A stretch of DNA of 64,000 nucleotides. It comes from Ailanthus altissimus. Taxonomy: Eukaryota; Streptophyta; Magnoliopsida; Sapindales; Simaroubaceae. The first letter of the stretch is position 1. Every line of letters starts with the position of its first letter. Made by a program: the position numbers and the translations under genes. Below, piece by piece: positions 24,406 to 35,399 of this stretch. Below the pieces are notes generated by a model, which was given only the letters and a program-made list of their open reading frames with translations, ran no database searches and was not told the origin of the DNA. The stretch is from positions 880,188 to 944,187 of the forward strand of contig OX327691.1 in the NCBI GenBank assembly GCA_946807835.1, given 5' to 3'.

Positions 24406-25329
24406 CACTTACATTTAGATGGCCCATAAATTGTATCTAGCACAAATTAAATATAACTTACTCTAATACTAAATTGGTGCAGTAGATAGGCTAATAACTC
24501 GATAGTTATATTTCTAAAATGCTTAAAATAAATAAAAGAATTAAATTTCTTTTGATTCAATTGAGCACCATCAATTAGGACATTTGATCTCGTTAATTTA
24601 TCAAATTAAAAGAAAACTCAAACCAATAGTTATTTTATAACTAAATAATCAAATAATAAGACTACATCTAAAGTTAAAAAAGATGATTATTTATACTTAA
24701 ATATGCTAATTAGTCTAGAAAATGGCTCAAATAAAATTGATTACTAAATTAGAATGAACCAAATAAATAATTACTAAATTAATAAAATTCAATTTGACTA
24801 TAAATTTTTTCTCTTTAATCTACATAAATTTGAGTTAAGTTTGGCCATTGTAAATCACTTACGCTCGCTTAAACTAATTAATATTAATTTATTTTAATCA
24901 TTTAAGTCTTAAAAATTCTACGATTTTCTCTTTTAAAAAAGTGACTTTAAATTGATCACTTATAATTACCAACTCTAAAATTATATTTACATTAAACTTG
25001 AGCACTTTGTTACTAGAATAATCCTAGCCATATCAAATTAGATCTTAAATTGTATAAAAAAATATATGTCAAACAATTATTAGATGCTGAAATAGTTTAA
25101 TAGGGGATTTTGGATTTTCGACTATTTCACCATCCAATAGTTGTTTGACACATCATTTTTTGGATACAATTTAAGATGTCTAACATTAGTCTATTTACAA
25201 TCATAATCAATCTTTGCTTTTTGTTTTTTAAACTTCAATTCTACACAAGTTTTTTTTAAATGATTTTCACATATATTAATTTAATTAATTATTTTTCTTT
25301 TCAATTTTTTCTAAGAAACAAAGAAGATT
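24406..25329. other. AT-rich intergenic sequence containing a foldback element
   Basis: Very AT-rich, with no ORF or homology to neighbours seen. The only structured part is the inverted repeat at 25044-25175, listed separately. Confidence 0.5.
25044..25175. repeat. foldback (MITE-like) inverted repeat of 132 bp
   Basis: Arms of about 53 bp (from CTTAAATTGTAT at 25044, and its reverse complement ending at 25175) enclose a loop of about 25 bases. By eye the arms differ at about seven positions plus a 2-nt gap. The structure would fold into a near-perfect hairpin in RNA. It could be a small MITE or a hairpin small-RNA precursor. No clear target duplication was identified. Confidence 0.7.
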
Positions 25330-26261
25330 GTTACATGATGTTTAAGATGAAAATTTAATTTATCTTTTATTCCCCCTACAAAAGTCATCAGGCCCAAGAT
25401 GATCGGACCCTTTAAAGACATCCTTATATAGACCATCATTGAATCCTAGGCCTAAGAAGATATAGGCAAAAAAGTACTAACAACAAACCTAAAAAGGTAG
25501 TGGCTCATAAAAAATCGGCTCGGTCGCTTGAACTTGGTCCGGCTTGAGATACTTGCACATTAACCCCGCATAATCCCAATCAAAATTAGGAATATCACGA
25601 CTATGGTAAAGAAGAAAAACCAGCTCGATATAAGTACCACAAGGAAGATCAGCTCGGTACGGAGAGTTGGACCACTTTTATAGCAAAAGGAAACCAGAAG
25701 ACTAGCAAGCCGACCTAAGAGCAACTAGATAAAACACTCCTAAAGAGGAAACTAATGTTAAAAAGGAAATAGAAGTGTAAATAGAAAAGAACTGTAAGGT
25801 TCTTAAAAAAGAATTCTACAAATCAGGCCAAAAGATCAGGATAACCTAAAACTAGGATAAACCCAAAATTAGCAGGACTTACCCAATTTAACCATTACAC
25901 CAGTGAGGATAAGCACAAAGAATATTCCCAAAAGACCAATGATAAAAAATTGTGAGTTAAACGTAATACGGAGGACACATATACTTTTTCTTTCATAATA
26001 GCTATTTTAAATTCTTGGTGAACCATTTTCTCACCAAACAGTTTTTTCTGACTTAAGCAACAGAGAGTCTTCGCTGAAACCCACTCCAACAAGGTCTTAA
26101 CGATAGTTTTCAGTGTTTTGCAAGTGACAGACTGTGATTATCAAAGAAGAAGAAAGATAGGATCCAGCTATTGAAACCCAATAAAACAAAGCCCATTACA
26201 TTGATTCCTACATAAAATGAATTCAAAACTTGTTGGCGTGAGAAAGTTTTTTCAGTCAACA
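25330..26261 (+). mobile_element. Tat-like LTR in plus orientation, followed by its primer-binding site
   Basis: The right end ...TCAGTCAACA is followed after a few bases by a primer-binding-like TAGCATCGTCTATGGGGA. The body has the mixed AG-rich, 'GGCTCGGTCG' and 'CAGCTCGGTAC' words common in Tat LTRs. The left boundary (TGTTACATGATG at about 25330) is a guess. Internal sequence stops after about 40 bp, where the Athila LTR begins. Confidence 0.5.
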
Positions 26262-26265
26262 GTTT

Positions 26266-26283
26266 TTAGCATCGTCTATGGGG
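26266..26283 (+). other. primer-binding site of the Tat-like LTR
   Basis: The stretch reads TTAGCATCGTCTATGGGG, a decayed form of the 'TGGCGCCGTCTGTGGGGA' site typical of Tat-lineage elements. It follows directly after the LTR end. Confidence 0.55.
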
Positions 26284-26310
26284 ATCAAAATGAAAAGTTT
26301 TGTTAAAAGA

Positions 26311-27688
26311 TGCCAATTTACTCTCAAAATTTAATGCGACTATCTCAGTATAGATTGATGTGTCAATCTCATGAGAAAGCTTTTGGTAAAATAGGTTGGT
26401 GAAGTAAAATATTAAAGTAGTAGTAAAAGAGAAAATTAGTTAATTAGTTTAAGTGGATAAGATAAAATTGTCTATGAAATGAGAAAAATGTCTTATGATA
26501 ATGCAAGCAAGGCTTCAAGAATCACAATTATATTTTATAAATCTACTCTACACTTTGATTCAATGTTTATAACTCAATTGAAAGTTTCACATCTCAAACA
26601 ATCAATTGGAAGATATGTAAAATATAGCACATTTGATAACACATGTATTTGATATAACTAAACTCTTTGCAAACATTAACACAAACCATGTTCATTTATA
26701 CAAGTTATCTAAGATTGAAAATATATCATTTTGACAATACTTTAGTAAAAGATCAACTTGAATATCAAAAAACTATTGTCTTTAAATGTTATCCAAGATC
26801 AACAATATATCGATTGACAATATTGCAATAAAAGATTAACATATAAAATAATGTAACCAACAATAATTATAATTCAACTAAAGAAAGCATGACTAAAAAT
26901 ATATGAAACATGAGAATTATAACCTCTGAATTATAGAAAATAAAATAGAAATGAGTTTAGGCACCACTAAACTTACAAATATTTATAACTCTTGACAAAA
27001 AATTAAAGCATAGAAGTAAGTTTATTAAATATAAAAGTCCATCTCTTAGCCTTGCCAAGAACTCTAGCCCTGATTATAATGCTTGTTAATGAGAAGAAAA
27101 TAAGAGAGAATTATCTAATGTTGAAAATGTCCTAAGAGTGTCCGTATATAGGCAATGAATGGAAATATATTTAGTGTGACTTCAATCTTCAATAATTTAA
27201 GCCAACTACTCGTTCACCCACTTGCAACACATTTTTGATAATGGAAATGACCGATGTAGCCCTTTTAGCTGACATATCAAGTTGTAGCATTTTGTCTCTT
27301 CTTTTCATAGTCACCAGGTTCATGCAAATTGGATGAGTATCCAATGAGATATGTGTAAAATTCCACAGATATGTCAGATTCAAGCCAATAACCTTTTTAT
27401 CCATTTGTAATACAATTTGGTCCATGATAACGGCTGATTTGGACTTTACCATCAACATAAGAGTTGTGTAAGATTGAGTCATGTTACTCCAGGCTCAAGA
27501 ATTTCTTAATTTCAATTTGTATATTGAGAGTTAGGTCTATTTTACCTAAACTTGTGCAAATAACATTCATTAATTACAATTTAAGGAGAATACTTTATTT
27601 CAAACTAAAAATACAAAAAATGTTAAAATTAGTGACATTAAATGGTGACTGAATTTCTTAATAAATATGTATTTTCATGTGTTCATCA
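26311..27688 (-). repeat. 3' LTR of the minus Athila copy
   Basis: Starts TGATGAACACATGAAAATAC at 27688 and runs to about 26311, where the plus-strand text TTTACTCTCAAAAT corresponds to the LTR terminus seen at 38249 and 40367. About 200 bp present in the 5' LTR (between 39680 and 39860) are deleted at about 27463. It contains the internal duplication around GATATATTGTCGATC seen in all copies. The left boundary is fuzzy because a few bases of primer-binding-like sequence (TGCCAA) adjoin it. Confidence 0.82.
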
Positions 27689-27701
27689 CAGCCCCCAACC
27701 A
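27689..27701 (-). other. polypurine tract of the minus Athila copy
   Basis: On the minus strand TGGTTGGGGGCTG lies immediately before the 3' LTR start. The plus copy has TGGTTGGGGGTTG at 48541-48553. This primes plus-strand DNA synthesis. Confidence 0.88.
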
Positions 27702-28916
27702 GCTTATTGCTAGTTGCTAGTAATTCAAGGGTAAATAGAATATGCAAAACTACCTAAGTATTTCAAATAAAAAGTCAATTCAAAATCACTATTGCTATTA
27801 TGGTTTTTTCAATTATAACTTTCAAAAAATTTGTGTATGTGAATTAAATTATAACCATCTTATCACAAATCACAACAGATATAACCTTGAAAAATTTCTC
27901 CAAGTAAAAGCATCAACTCCATATCCTTATAAGTGTATGACTATTTAAAATGTTAAGATTTCTCTCATAGAGTTGGAAAACTGTTAAGCACTCAAGAAAA
28001 AGTCAATTTTAATGACAGACATACAAACTAACATTGATCTAAAGATAGGAAAATTAATTGTTTAAGAAATCAATCATTCTTGACATGTATCAGCTTTAGG
28101 ACTTCAATTATCTTGTGAGAATAATACAAATATAGCTCGGTGAGAAAATTGCCTTACAAAATATTTGTCTTCTAAAATTGAATGAAGACTTTATTAAACT
28201 AAATTAATTCTTCTTTTTTTTTATTCTTTTTTTAATTTTTTACTTATTATTTTTTTTTAAGGATACAAGGAAGCATTACAATATAAAAAAAAATAGTTTA
28301 TCACCAAAATATATTATACACAATTTTAAAATTTACTTTAAATCGTCCTTCAGCTATGCAACCAATTTATTCTTTAATTCAAATAATATCAATCTAAACA
28401 AAAATTAACTAATTCAAAAAATCAATAAAAGTTCGTAAGTTGTTTTCTCAACCTTTCCACTTACTCATAAAAGATATATGATATTAGAAAAATATATACT
28501 TAAACATGAAAATTCTCTTAGCTATATAAATTGAATCATCCATCTTACCACAAGGCTTAGCATTGTGCTATAAAATATTTAGAAGTCATTATTTAGTAAT
28601 CTAAATAGAAACATTAACTCAATCCAAATAATTTTGAAATCATACTTAGGTAAAAAAGTAAATTCTTTTATACAAGAATTACCAATACTACAAGCAATAA
28701 ACAACAATGCATGAAAAATAACAAGAAGTTAGCTAAAATGTATTTCAAAAGTTAGAAATAAAACTCCTTACTCTGCCATTTTTAATCTATTTTGACCTAG
28801 AATGCGTCTCAAGAGTTCAAAAATGAATTTTTTACTCTGCCATTTTAATCAAATAGGTATGTCGGACCCCATTATCACTCTTTTTTTATATTTTTTTAAT
28901 GCAAAATACAACTTAT
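27702..28916. other. non-coding 3' region of the minus Athila copy
   Basis: Inverted counterpart of about 46030-46600 and 47948-48540 in the plus copy. It contains the tandem hairpin-bearing unit (about 28740-28870) also present at 46083-46190. No ORF of note. Confidence 0.7.
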
Positions 28917-31022
28917 TGTTGTCGGGATCTAATAAACATAGGTGTTTGCATGTGCTATTGTGTCTATTGCCTATTATGCATATCATATACGGATTTAAAC
29001 ACTGCGGAAGTGTGAAATTTACAATAAACACAATAAATAAATATATTAATCACATTAATATATTAAAAATGTTAAGAACTCACCTTAACGTGTAACGTCA
29101 TACACGTATTTTTCTAGAGTTCGCATGGAGACCAACTTGCGGGCAGTTCTAGTCACTAATACAGTGGACTTGGTGAGCTAAAACAACAGCCCTATATTCA
29201 GCACGAGATTAACTCTTAATCTCCAAAATGGCCGAGTGTGTGTTTAACATCCTTTTCTCTAAAAGGATAAGAAATGGAGAATTTGAAGCAATCCACCATT
29301 GCTTCAAATGGAACCATAAAGAAAAATGAAACAATTTCATTGTTTCCTTTTTTTTTTCTTCTTCTTCTTCTTTTCTTTCTTCTTCTTCTCCATTTCTCTT
29401 TCTCTCGGCCACCACCACAAAAACCACACTTCTCCTTCTCTCTCTTTATATATATATATATATAATAAAATAATATATTATATAATATAAATAATAATAT
29501 AATAATAATAATGTAATAATATAATAGGTGCCAACTATTTGGCACCCAAATATAATAATAATATATATAATATTATATATTTAACAATTAAATAATTATA
29601 GTGTAAAATGATTATTTTGCCCCTCATGAATACTTACCAAGTCTACCCTCTAGTGGGTCCCATCATATCCCATACTTTGGTGAACTCAACCGAGAGTCCA
29701 CAATGTACCACGTGTCATAATACAATTAGTAAATAACAATTATTAACTAATTATTGTATTTAACACTTAAATACAGACACGCATGCATTCCTGTGATAGT
29801 GCTGAATATTGCTGGATTAAATAATTTAATCCGGCACACTGCCCAGTGCACAACAAGTACACTCCATATCGCGGGACTCCCTAGGTCCTGCGCTCGATTC
29901 GTCAAATGGAACTATTCTATGAGTCCGTGAGCAATGCCCTACGCACACGTCACGGATATTATAAATTAGTGCGTTGAACCATACAAGCTGACGTTACAAT
30001 GCATACGTATAGTCTTTCTGTCATAATATCTTAGATGTGCTGGGGATATAAATTATCGCCATCAAATTCCCTAGTGCTCATCCATGCTTATCTCCAAACT
30101 TGTATCTCACTAAACAATATGTGCAAACTCTTTTGCCATATTGTTCTATCTTAGCAGAACTCTTTCCTGGGATGACTGCTTGTGGCCACAAGATTTTTTG
30201 AGACATAGTCTTGAAGCATCTGGATATCTGACTCCATATGGGAGCTAACAAATCACATATCTATACACATCAGACTCCATAAGTATCGGACCATACCCAG
30301 CGACACCCAGCGGTCACACCATGAAAGGTTTGTGACATGCGTGGAACCAAAGTATAGTGGATCACTTACAAGCCCATCGTGGCACTCAGGTCAAAGGACC
30401 ACGTATACTACTCAACTCGAGAGGATCCTCCGTTGATGGCTTACATTGGGTGTCTATCAAAGGCCCTCGTGAGTTTGTCCTATATCCGGTCCTAACTGGA
30501 TACCCATATGTCAATACGGGCTTCAAGCTCACGGTCGATTAGGAATGACCATCTATACCATATAGATACGATATATGCTGATCTATATAAAAAAGGTATC
30601 TACAGACAGGCTCGCATCGACAAAAATAGATCAGGGACAATTATTTGAGAACATACTTGTGCAATTAGTATTTTCTTGTACCCGATTACAACTCTTGTAA
30701 CTATACAGTTATTAGTATATTCTCAGGTTTATGTCCCATTACAGACAAGGCTCTAACTCTTGGATCTTCACTGAGTATTATAACCAGCTAACATTTAGAT
30801 GTGCTAACATTTAGCATTTATATCTCTTAGCATGGCTAACTGTGAGCCCTTATCTAAACTCTTTTAGATCTGATCTGAACTCCTTCAGATCGTACAATGT
30901 TTGTAACGTTACATGCATAATACCATATAAATGGGTATTAGCGATTTAATGGGAATGTACACTTGTATAAATACATAAGTATATGTACATTCAGGGATAG
31001 CATATAAGCACCGACCCTAACA
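28917..31022 (-). mobile_element. solo copia LTR (v), minus orientation
   Basis: Minus-strand LTR starting TGTTAGGGTCGGTGCTTATA at 31022 and ending ...GACAACA at 28917. It has perfect CTTAT duplications (28912-28916, 31023-31027). Length 2106 bp. It sits in the 3' region of the minus Athila copy, between the LOG gene and the polypurine tract, so it is younger than that element. A long (CTT)n-type pyrimidine run (29340-29435) and a (TA)n run (29445-29464) are internal. Confidence 0.92.
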
Positions 31023-31207
31023 CTTATGTCTACTATCCTCCCCCCAAACCAGATGAAATATTATCCTCAATGTTTAAATAGAAAGAGATAAAGTATAAGA
31101 GACATTATCTGAAATGCCAGTTATTCAAAAGAAATAAACCTGAGAGACACTTAAGCAAATATAAACTAAAATGATGATGCTAATAAATAAATAAAACAAA
31201 GAAAAAT

Positions 31208-31849
31208 TTATAAACGAAGTGTCAGATCCAATTTACCCTTGTTATAGCCCACTAACCAATTGATCCGAGTTATTACTGGGTCAGGTTCATAGGTAACTGC
31301 TTGTAATTTTTCACTCAATTCATCCGCATTGGTAGCAGAAATAAGGATCTGTCGCGCCGAATAAAAAATAAAATTATGTTCAACAGCTTGATCAAGAAAA
31401 CAAAATAATCAAAATAGTTATTAACATTCAACAAACCCATGGGTTTTTGGTGGATATTCAGCTGGGTTCAAGAGGCGATTTAACAAATTCCTTTTAAGGT
31501 ACCAAAACTACTTGGTAAAGTAATAAAAACATCTGCATAGTAAAGTATTCTAGCTAAACGTTCATGCATGGATAAGACTCGTAATTTTTCTCTTATTGTT
31601 TTCCTAATTAGGTTTCCCATGGTTAAAGCTGTAGGAATAATACCTAAAACTTGACTTCCTCCTAAATGTGCAACTGTTGACACACACCTCATTAACCCAA
31701 GGCTACCTCCTCCATAAATCAAATGGAATTTTCTTGTAGCTAATATTTTTCCTAGATTGTTTGCTGCCTCTATAAACACTTTATTTTTCCCAGGACTAGA
31801 TCCATAAAATACACATATTTCAGAATTATTTAACTGGGGTGTCCTCCAT
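31208..31849 (-). pseudogene. LOG-like: captured LOG gene: cytokinin riboside 5'-monophosphate phosphoribohydrolase, minus copy
   Basis: LOG enzymes release active cytokinin bases from nucleotide precursors in the cytosol. The ATG at 31849 and the first codons match the plus copy. A stop and a 2-nt deletion within the first 15 codons break the frame, which reopens for about 100 codons to 31480 (LATRKFHLIYGGGSLGLMRCVSTVAHLGGSQVLGI...). It keeps YGGGSLGLM and the MHER segment. The nucleotide-binding PGGxGTxxE motif has become PSSFGTLKG, removing two glycines and the glutamate. A stop at about 31480 and further frame breaks follow, and the native stop is lost (next stop at 31208). It is intronless. 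By eye it is about 88-90 percent identical in DNA to the plus copy over the first 290 bp. Confidence 0.9.
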
Positions 31850-31899
31850 ATCTACACTCACATTTATCTCAATATACGAAAAAAAAAAATAAGGTGTTG

Positions 31900-31908
31900 T
31901 ATTTATAG
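31900..31908 (-). promoter_or_regulatory. TATA-like box upstream of the minus LOG copy
   Basis: CTATAAATA on the minus strand, 50 bp from the LOG ATG. The same element at the same distance exists in the plus copy (45147-45155), within an otherwise drifting spacer. Confidence 0.5.
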
Positions 31909-32180
31909 AGTACCAAATGATAACAATGATTTTGGTAACCCGAAAGCTATCAGAAGAGATTTAAAAATAAAACACAAAAATTTAAACATAATGACCCGTA
32001 TACATTATTAAACCAAAAGATTTGAATTTAAGACATCTATATGAGTAGTCTTACTATTTATAAAAAAAATAAAATAAAATAAAATAAAGTTTGAAATTAA
32101 AACACATGTATTTACAGGTAGTTGTGATTGTGGCTCACATCTTCCTCTGGATTTACGTCCAGTTATGGCTTAAACACCCT

Positions 32181-32729
32181 TTATGGGTCGGGGATAGGCT
32201 TCCTATCTAATTTTCTTAAAAATTGGCAAACAGAGTCTTTTAGAGTCAGATTTTCGAGACTATATCGTTGATGTTCATTTTTGAATTTATTTCATAAATA
32301 GAGAAGTTCACGTTGCACGAACCCACAAGGATGCGTCTCGAGAGTTAATATGGTATCATCCAAAGACTTCTTACTCAGTCTATCCTTAATTAACTGAATT
32401 TTATCTTCTCGATTTCTAGATGCAAATCATAAAGAACTATAACTCCGGTTACAATTTCATCGAGCACATTTATGATAGACTTGTAACTTTTTTGCTCTTC
32501 GCCTTTTGGCATAAGAGCTTATTCCAAAACTAGGTATAAAAGAAATAAAATCATTTGCAGACTCACCAGATAATCAAACCTTGGCTTCGATTAACCAACG
32601 AATATCCAAATGGATATTACTCAACATCAATAGCCTTAGTCTTTCACACCGTGCTTTGTAAATCTTAAGTAGAGCATTTTGGGGCAATGAATGAAAGCAT
32701 TTTTTAAGGTTGGCAAGAATGAAATCCAT
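32181..32729 (-). pseudogene. 182-codon ORF with basic/cysteine motif (virus NABP-like?), minus copy
   Basis: Counterpart of 44344-44892, with exactly the same length (549 nt) and no net indel. It begins MDFILANLKK and keeps LPQNALLKIYKARCERLRLL. The basic stretch is SSYAKRRRAKKLQV. Of the cysteine cluster, the first cysteine (C to Y) and the last are lost. There are stops at the CGA-derived codon near 32580 and at the position shared with the plus copy (codon 91). The function is unknown; see the plus copy for the tentative family match. The pair of copies shows that the ORF existed before the copies separated. Confidence 0.7.
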
Positions 32730-33300
32730 TTTGAATGAAAGAAAAGAGATGAATACATGGTTTGAGGGACACTTTTTAAGAAACTAAGAAACTGACTTTA
32801 ATAGTCACGGAGTACTATATCCATTACTTAACCGGGAAATAAAATCACATTGAAGAAAAAAATAAAAAGAAGAAAATAAAAGTCAATAAAAAGTCAAAAG
32901 ATAAAATATAAACAAAATATAAAATATGGTACAGATAGATTGAACCTGATCAAGCATGATAAACATGATCCACAAGAGAGATCTCTTCTAAGTACATAGA
33001 GTGGTCTACTTTTTCTACATAGCTTTTCAACCGTTGTCCATTCACTTTAAAATTTTGCCCATTAGCGAGGTCTTCGATTTCAACAGCACCGTTAGGAAAA
33101 TGTGTCTTACCATAAATAAACCAGTTCATCGAGATCTCAACTTTTCAGGGTATATATGCAATCGAGATTCATAAAGATAAACCCGTTGATTTGGCTCGAA
33201 GTATTTTCTTGAGATTTGTTTGTCATGAGCTGCTTTCATTTTAGCTTTGTAAATCTTGGAGTTGTCATATGCATCATTTTATAGCTCTTCTATTTCTGAC
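32730..33300. other. spacer between integrase and the extra ORF, minus copy
   Basis: Includes the decayed end of integrase (NFKVNGQRLKSYVEK-like text around 33060-33010) and an AT-rich spacer at 32810-32930. The pyrimidine-rich stretch of the plus copy that ends in CAG has a CAA here. No independent gene is seen. Confidence 0.6.
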
Positions 33301-33960
33301 AATTGTAACTTTCTCTGAAGACCTGTAGCACTCAAATCAAAGTTAAGGGCTTTGATAGCCCAGTAAGCTTTATGCTCAGCTCAATAGGTAAATGGTAGGC
33401 TTTCCCACAGACAAGTCAGTATGGAGTATTCCTAAGATGGTTTTGTATACAGTGCGATATGCCCATAATGCATCAGAAAGGCGTAGAGACCAATCTTTAC
33501 GATTCGGGTTAACCGTCTTTTCCAAAATCTCTCTAACCTCTCTATTTGCTAGCTTAGCTTGTCCATTTGTTTGTGGATGATATGCAGTGGAAACTTTGTG
33601 AGGAACATTATACCTGCGCATCAAAGCTTTAAAAGAATGGTTACATAAATAGTTTCCTTGGTCACTAATGATGACACGGGGTGTACCATACCTAGATAAC
33701 ACATTTTCTTTTAAGAATTTTACCACAGTTGTGTTATCATTAGTATGACAAGCTATAACCTCCACCCATTTTGATACATAGTCAACAGTTAGAAAGATGT
33801 AAAGGTAGCCAAAAGATGAAGGAAAAGAACCTATAAAATTGATACCCCAACAATTAAATATCTCAATAACAAGAATAAGGTTAAGAGGCATCATACATCT
33901 TCAAGATAAAGTACCTAACTTTTGACATCTTTCACAGAAATGACAAAAATTATTAGTGTC
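33300..33960 (-). pseudogene. pol: Athila integrase, minus copy
   Basis: The best-kept integrase in the Athila pair: 172 codons open at 33894-33376. The catalytic core shows D in TVDYVSKWVEV and D in ISDQGNY. The usual glutamate after the PQTNGQ motif is lysine (NGQAKLANRE), so the active site is broken. It starts with the Athila-typical FNCWGINFIGSFP. The N-terminal zinc-binding part is degraded, with stops. It continues past 33376 with stops through the C-terminal domain. It would insert element cDNA into chromosomes. Confidence 0.88.
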
Positions 33961-34099
33961 TTTGAATAAAGTGGGCCAGTAAAGACAAATTAGTAGAGTC
34001 AGGGAAATCATAGGCACTCAAGTTAGATGAAAGTTTATCAACACTCCAGTTAGATGAAAGTTTACCACAAATTAAATAATTTACGATATGTGCGTACCA

Positions 34100-35390
34100 A
34101 GGTATTTGGTTTATAGTGAAAAGATGTTCATCAGGGAAATCATCTCGAATGAGTGGCAAATCAGTGGATTCAGTGAACTCAAGGCGAGATAAATGATTAG
34201 CAACAATATTTTCAACGCCCTTCTTGTCTTTAATGGTTAGATCAAATCCTGCAAAATAAGAACCCATCTAATTAATCGAGCTTTATCATCCTTCTTAGAA
34301 AGAAGGTACTTAAGGGCCACGTGGTCAGTGAAAATGATAATAGGTGAACCAATCAAATAAGAATGGAATTTATCTAAGGTAAAAATAACAACTAGTAGTT
34401 CTTTTTCAGTAGTAGTGTAATTCATCTGAGCACCATTCAAAGTCCTACTAGTATAATAAACAACAAAGGATTTTCCCTCCCTTCATTGCCCAAAAACTGC
34501 TCCTACGGCATAATTACTTGCAGCACACATAATTTCAAATGGGAGGTTCTAGTCCGTTGATTGCAAGATAAGAGCGATGGCGAGTTTGGCAATGAGTATT
34601 TAGAATGCCTCCTCACACTCTTATGTCCATGTAAATTCAGCATCTTTTAGCAAAAGGTTACACAATGGTCTAGATATGGTAGAACAGTTTTGTATAAACT
34701 TTCTGTAAAAGCCAGCATGTCCAAGAAAAGATCGGACATCTTTTACCATTTTTGGTGTAAGTAATTTAGAGATTAATTCAATTTTAGTATTGTCAACCTC
34801 TATCCTTCTTTCAAATATAATGTGCCCTAAAACGATTCCTAAAGATACCATGAAATGACATTTCTCCAAATTTAGCGCAAATTCTTTTTCTTCACACCTA
34901 CTCAAAATAGCTTTCAAGTTAAGTAGACATAAATCAAAAGAATTACCAAAAATAGTCAAATCATCCATAAAAACTTCCATGCATTTTTCAACTATATAAG
35001 AGAAAATACTCAGCATACAACGTTGAAAAGTAGCTGGTGCATTACATAATCCAAATGGCATTCTAGGAAAAGCATAAGTACCAAAAGGGCATGTAAAAGT
35101 GGTTTTTTCTTTATCTTCAATAGTTATCTCAATCTGGTAATATCCTGAATACCCATCAAGAAATCAATAAAAAGGATGTCCAGCTATATGTTCTAAAATT
35201 TGGTCGATAAAAGGCAATGAAAAATGGTCTTTTCTAGTGGCTGTGTTTAATTTTCTATAATCAATGCACATTCGCCAACCACTTACTACCCTAGTTGGAA
35301 TAGGTATCCCATTCTCATTTTCCATAACAGTAATCCCAGATTTCTTAGGAACTACTTGAGTTAGACTTATCCATTGACTATCAGAAATTG
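34100..35390 (-). pseudogene. pol: Athila reverse transcriptase and RNase H, minus copy
   Basis: RT: GWRMCIDYRKLN (about 35270), then a 146-codon open stretch at 35061-34621 with MPFGLCNAPATFQRCM and the catalytic box EVFMDDLTIF (about 34970-34945), intact. Then VRSFLGHAGFYRKFIQNCSTISRPL. RNase H (34500-34240) has the first catalytic aspartate changed (CAASNYAVGAVFGQ instead of CDAS), and the rest is well kept ([24 protein letters not shown]). A deletion joins the end of protease (LMK) directly to the linker before RT at about 35395. In-frame stops are at 35163 and 34620. Confidence 0.88.
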
Positions 35391-35399
35391 GGTGATTTC

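Noticed and set aside
29209..29545. Lysine/glutamate-rich open frames across the CTT run
   Set aside because: They are translations of a (CTT)n-type microsatellite inside solo copia LTR (v).
31480..31779. LOG fragment considered as a lysine decarboxylase
   Set aside because: 'Possible lysine decarboxylase' is an old misannotation of the LOG family. The PGGxGTxxE-type motif and plant LOG layout identify it as a cytokinin phosphoribohydrolase relative.
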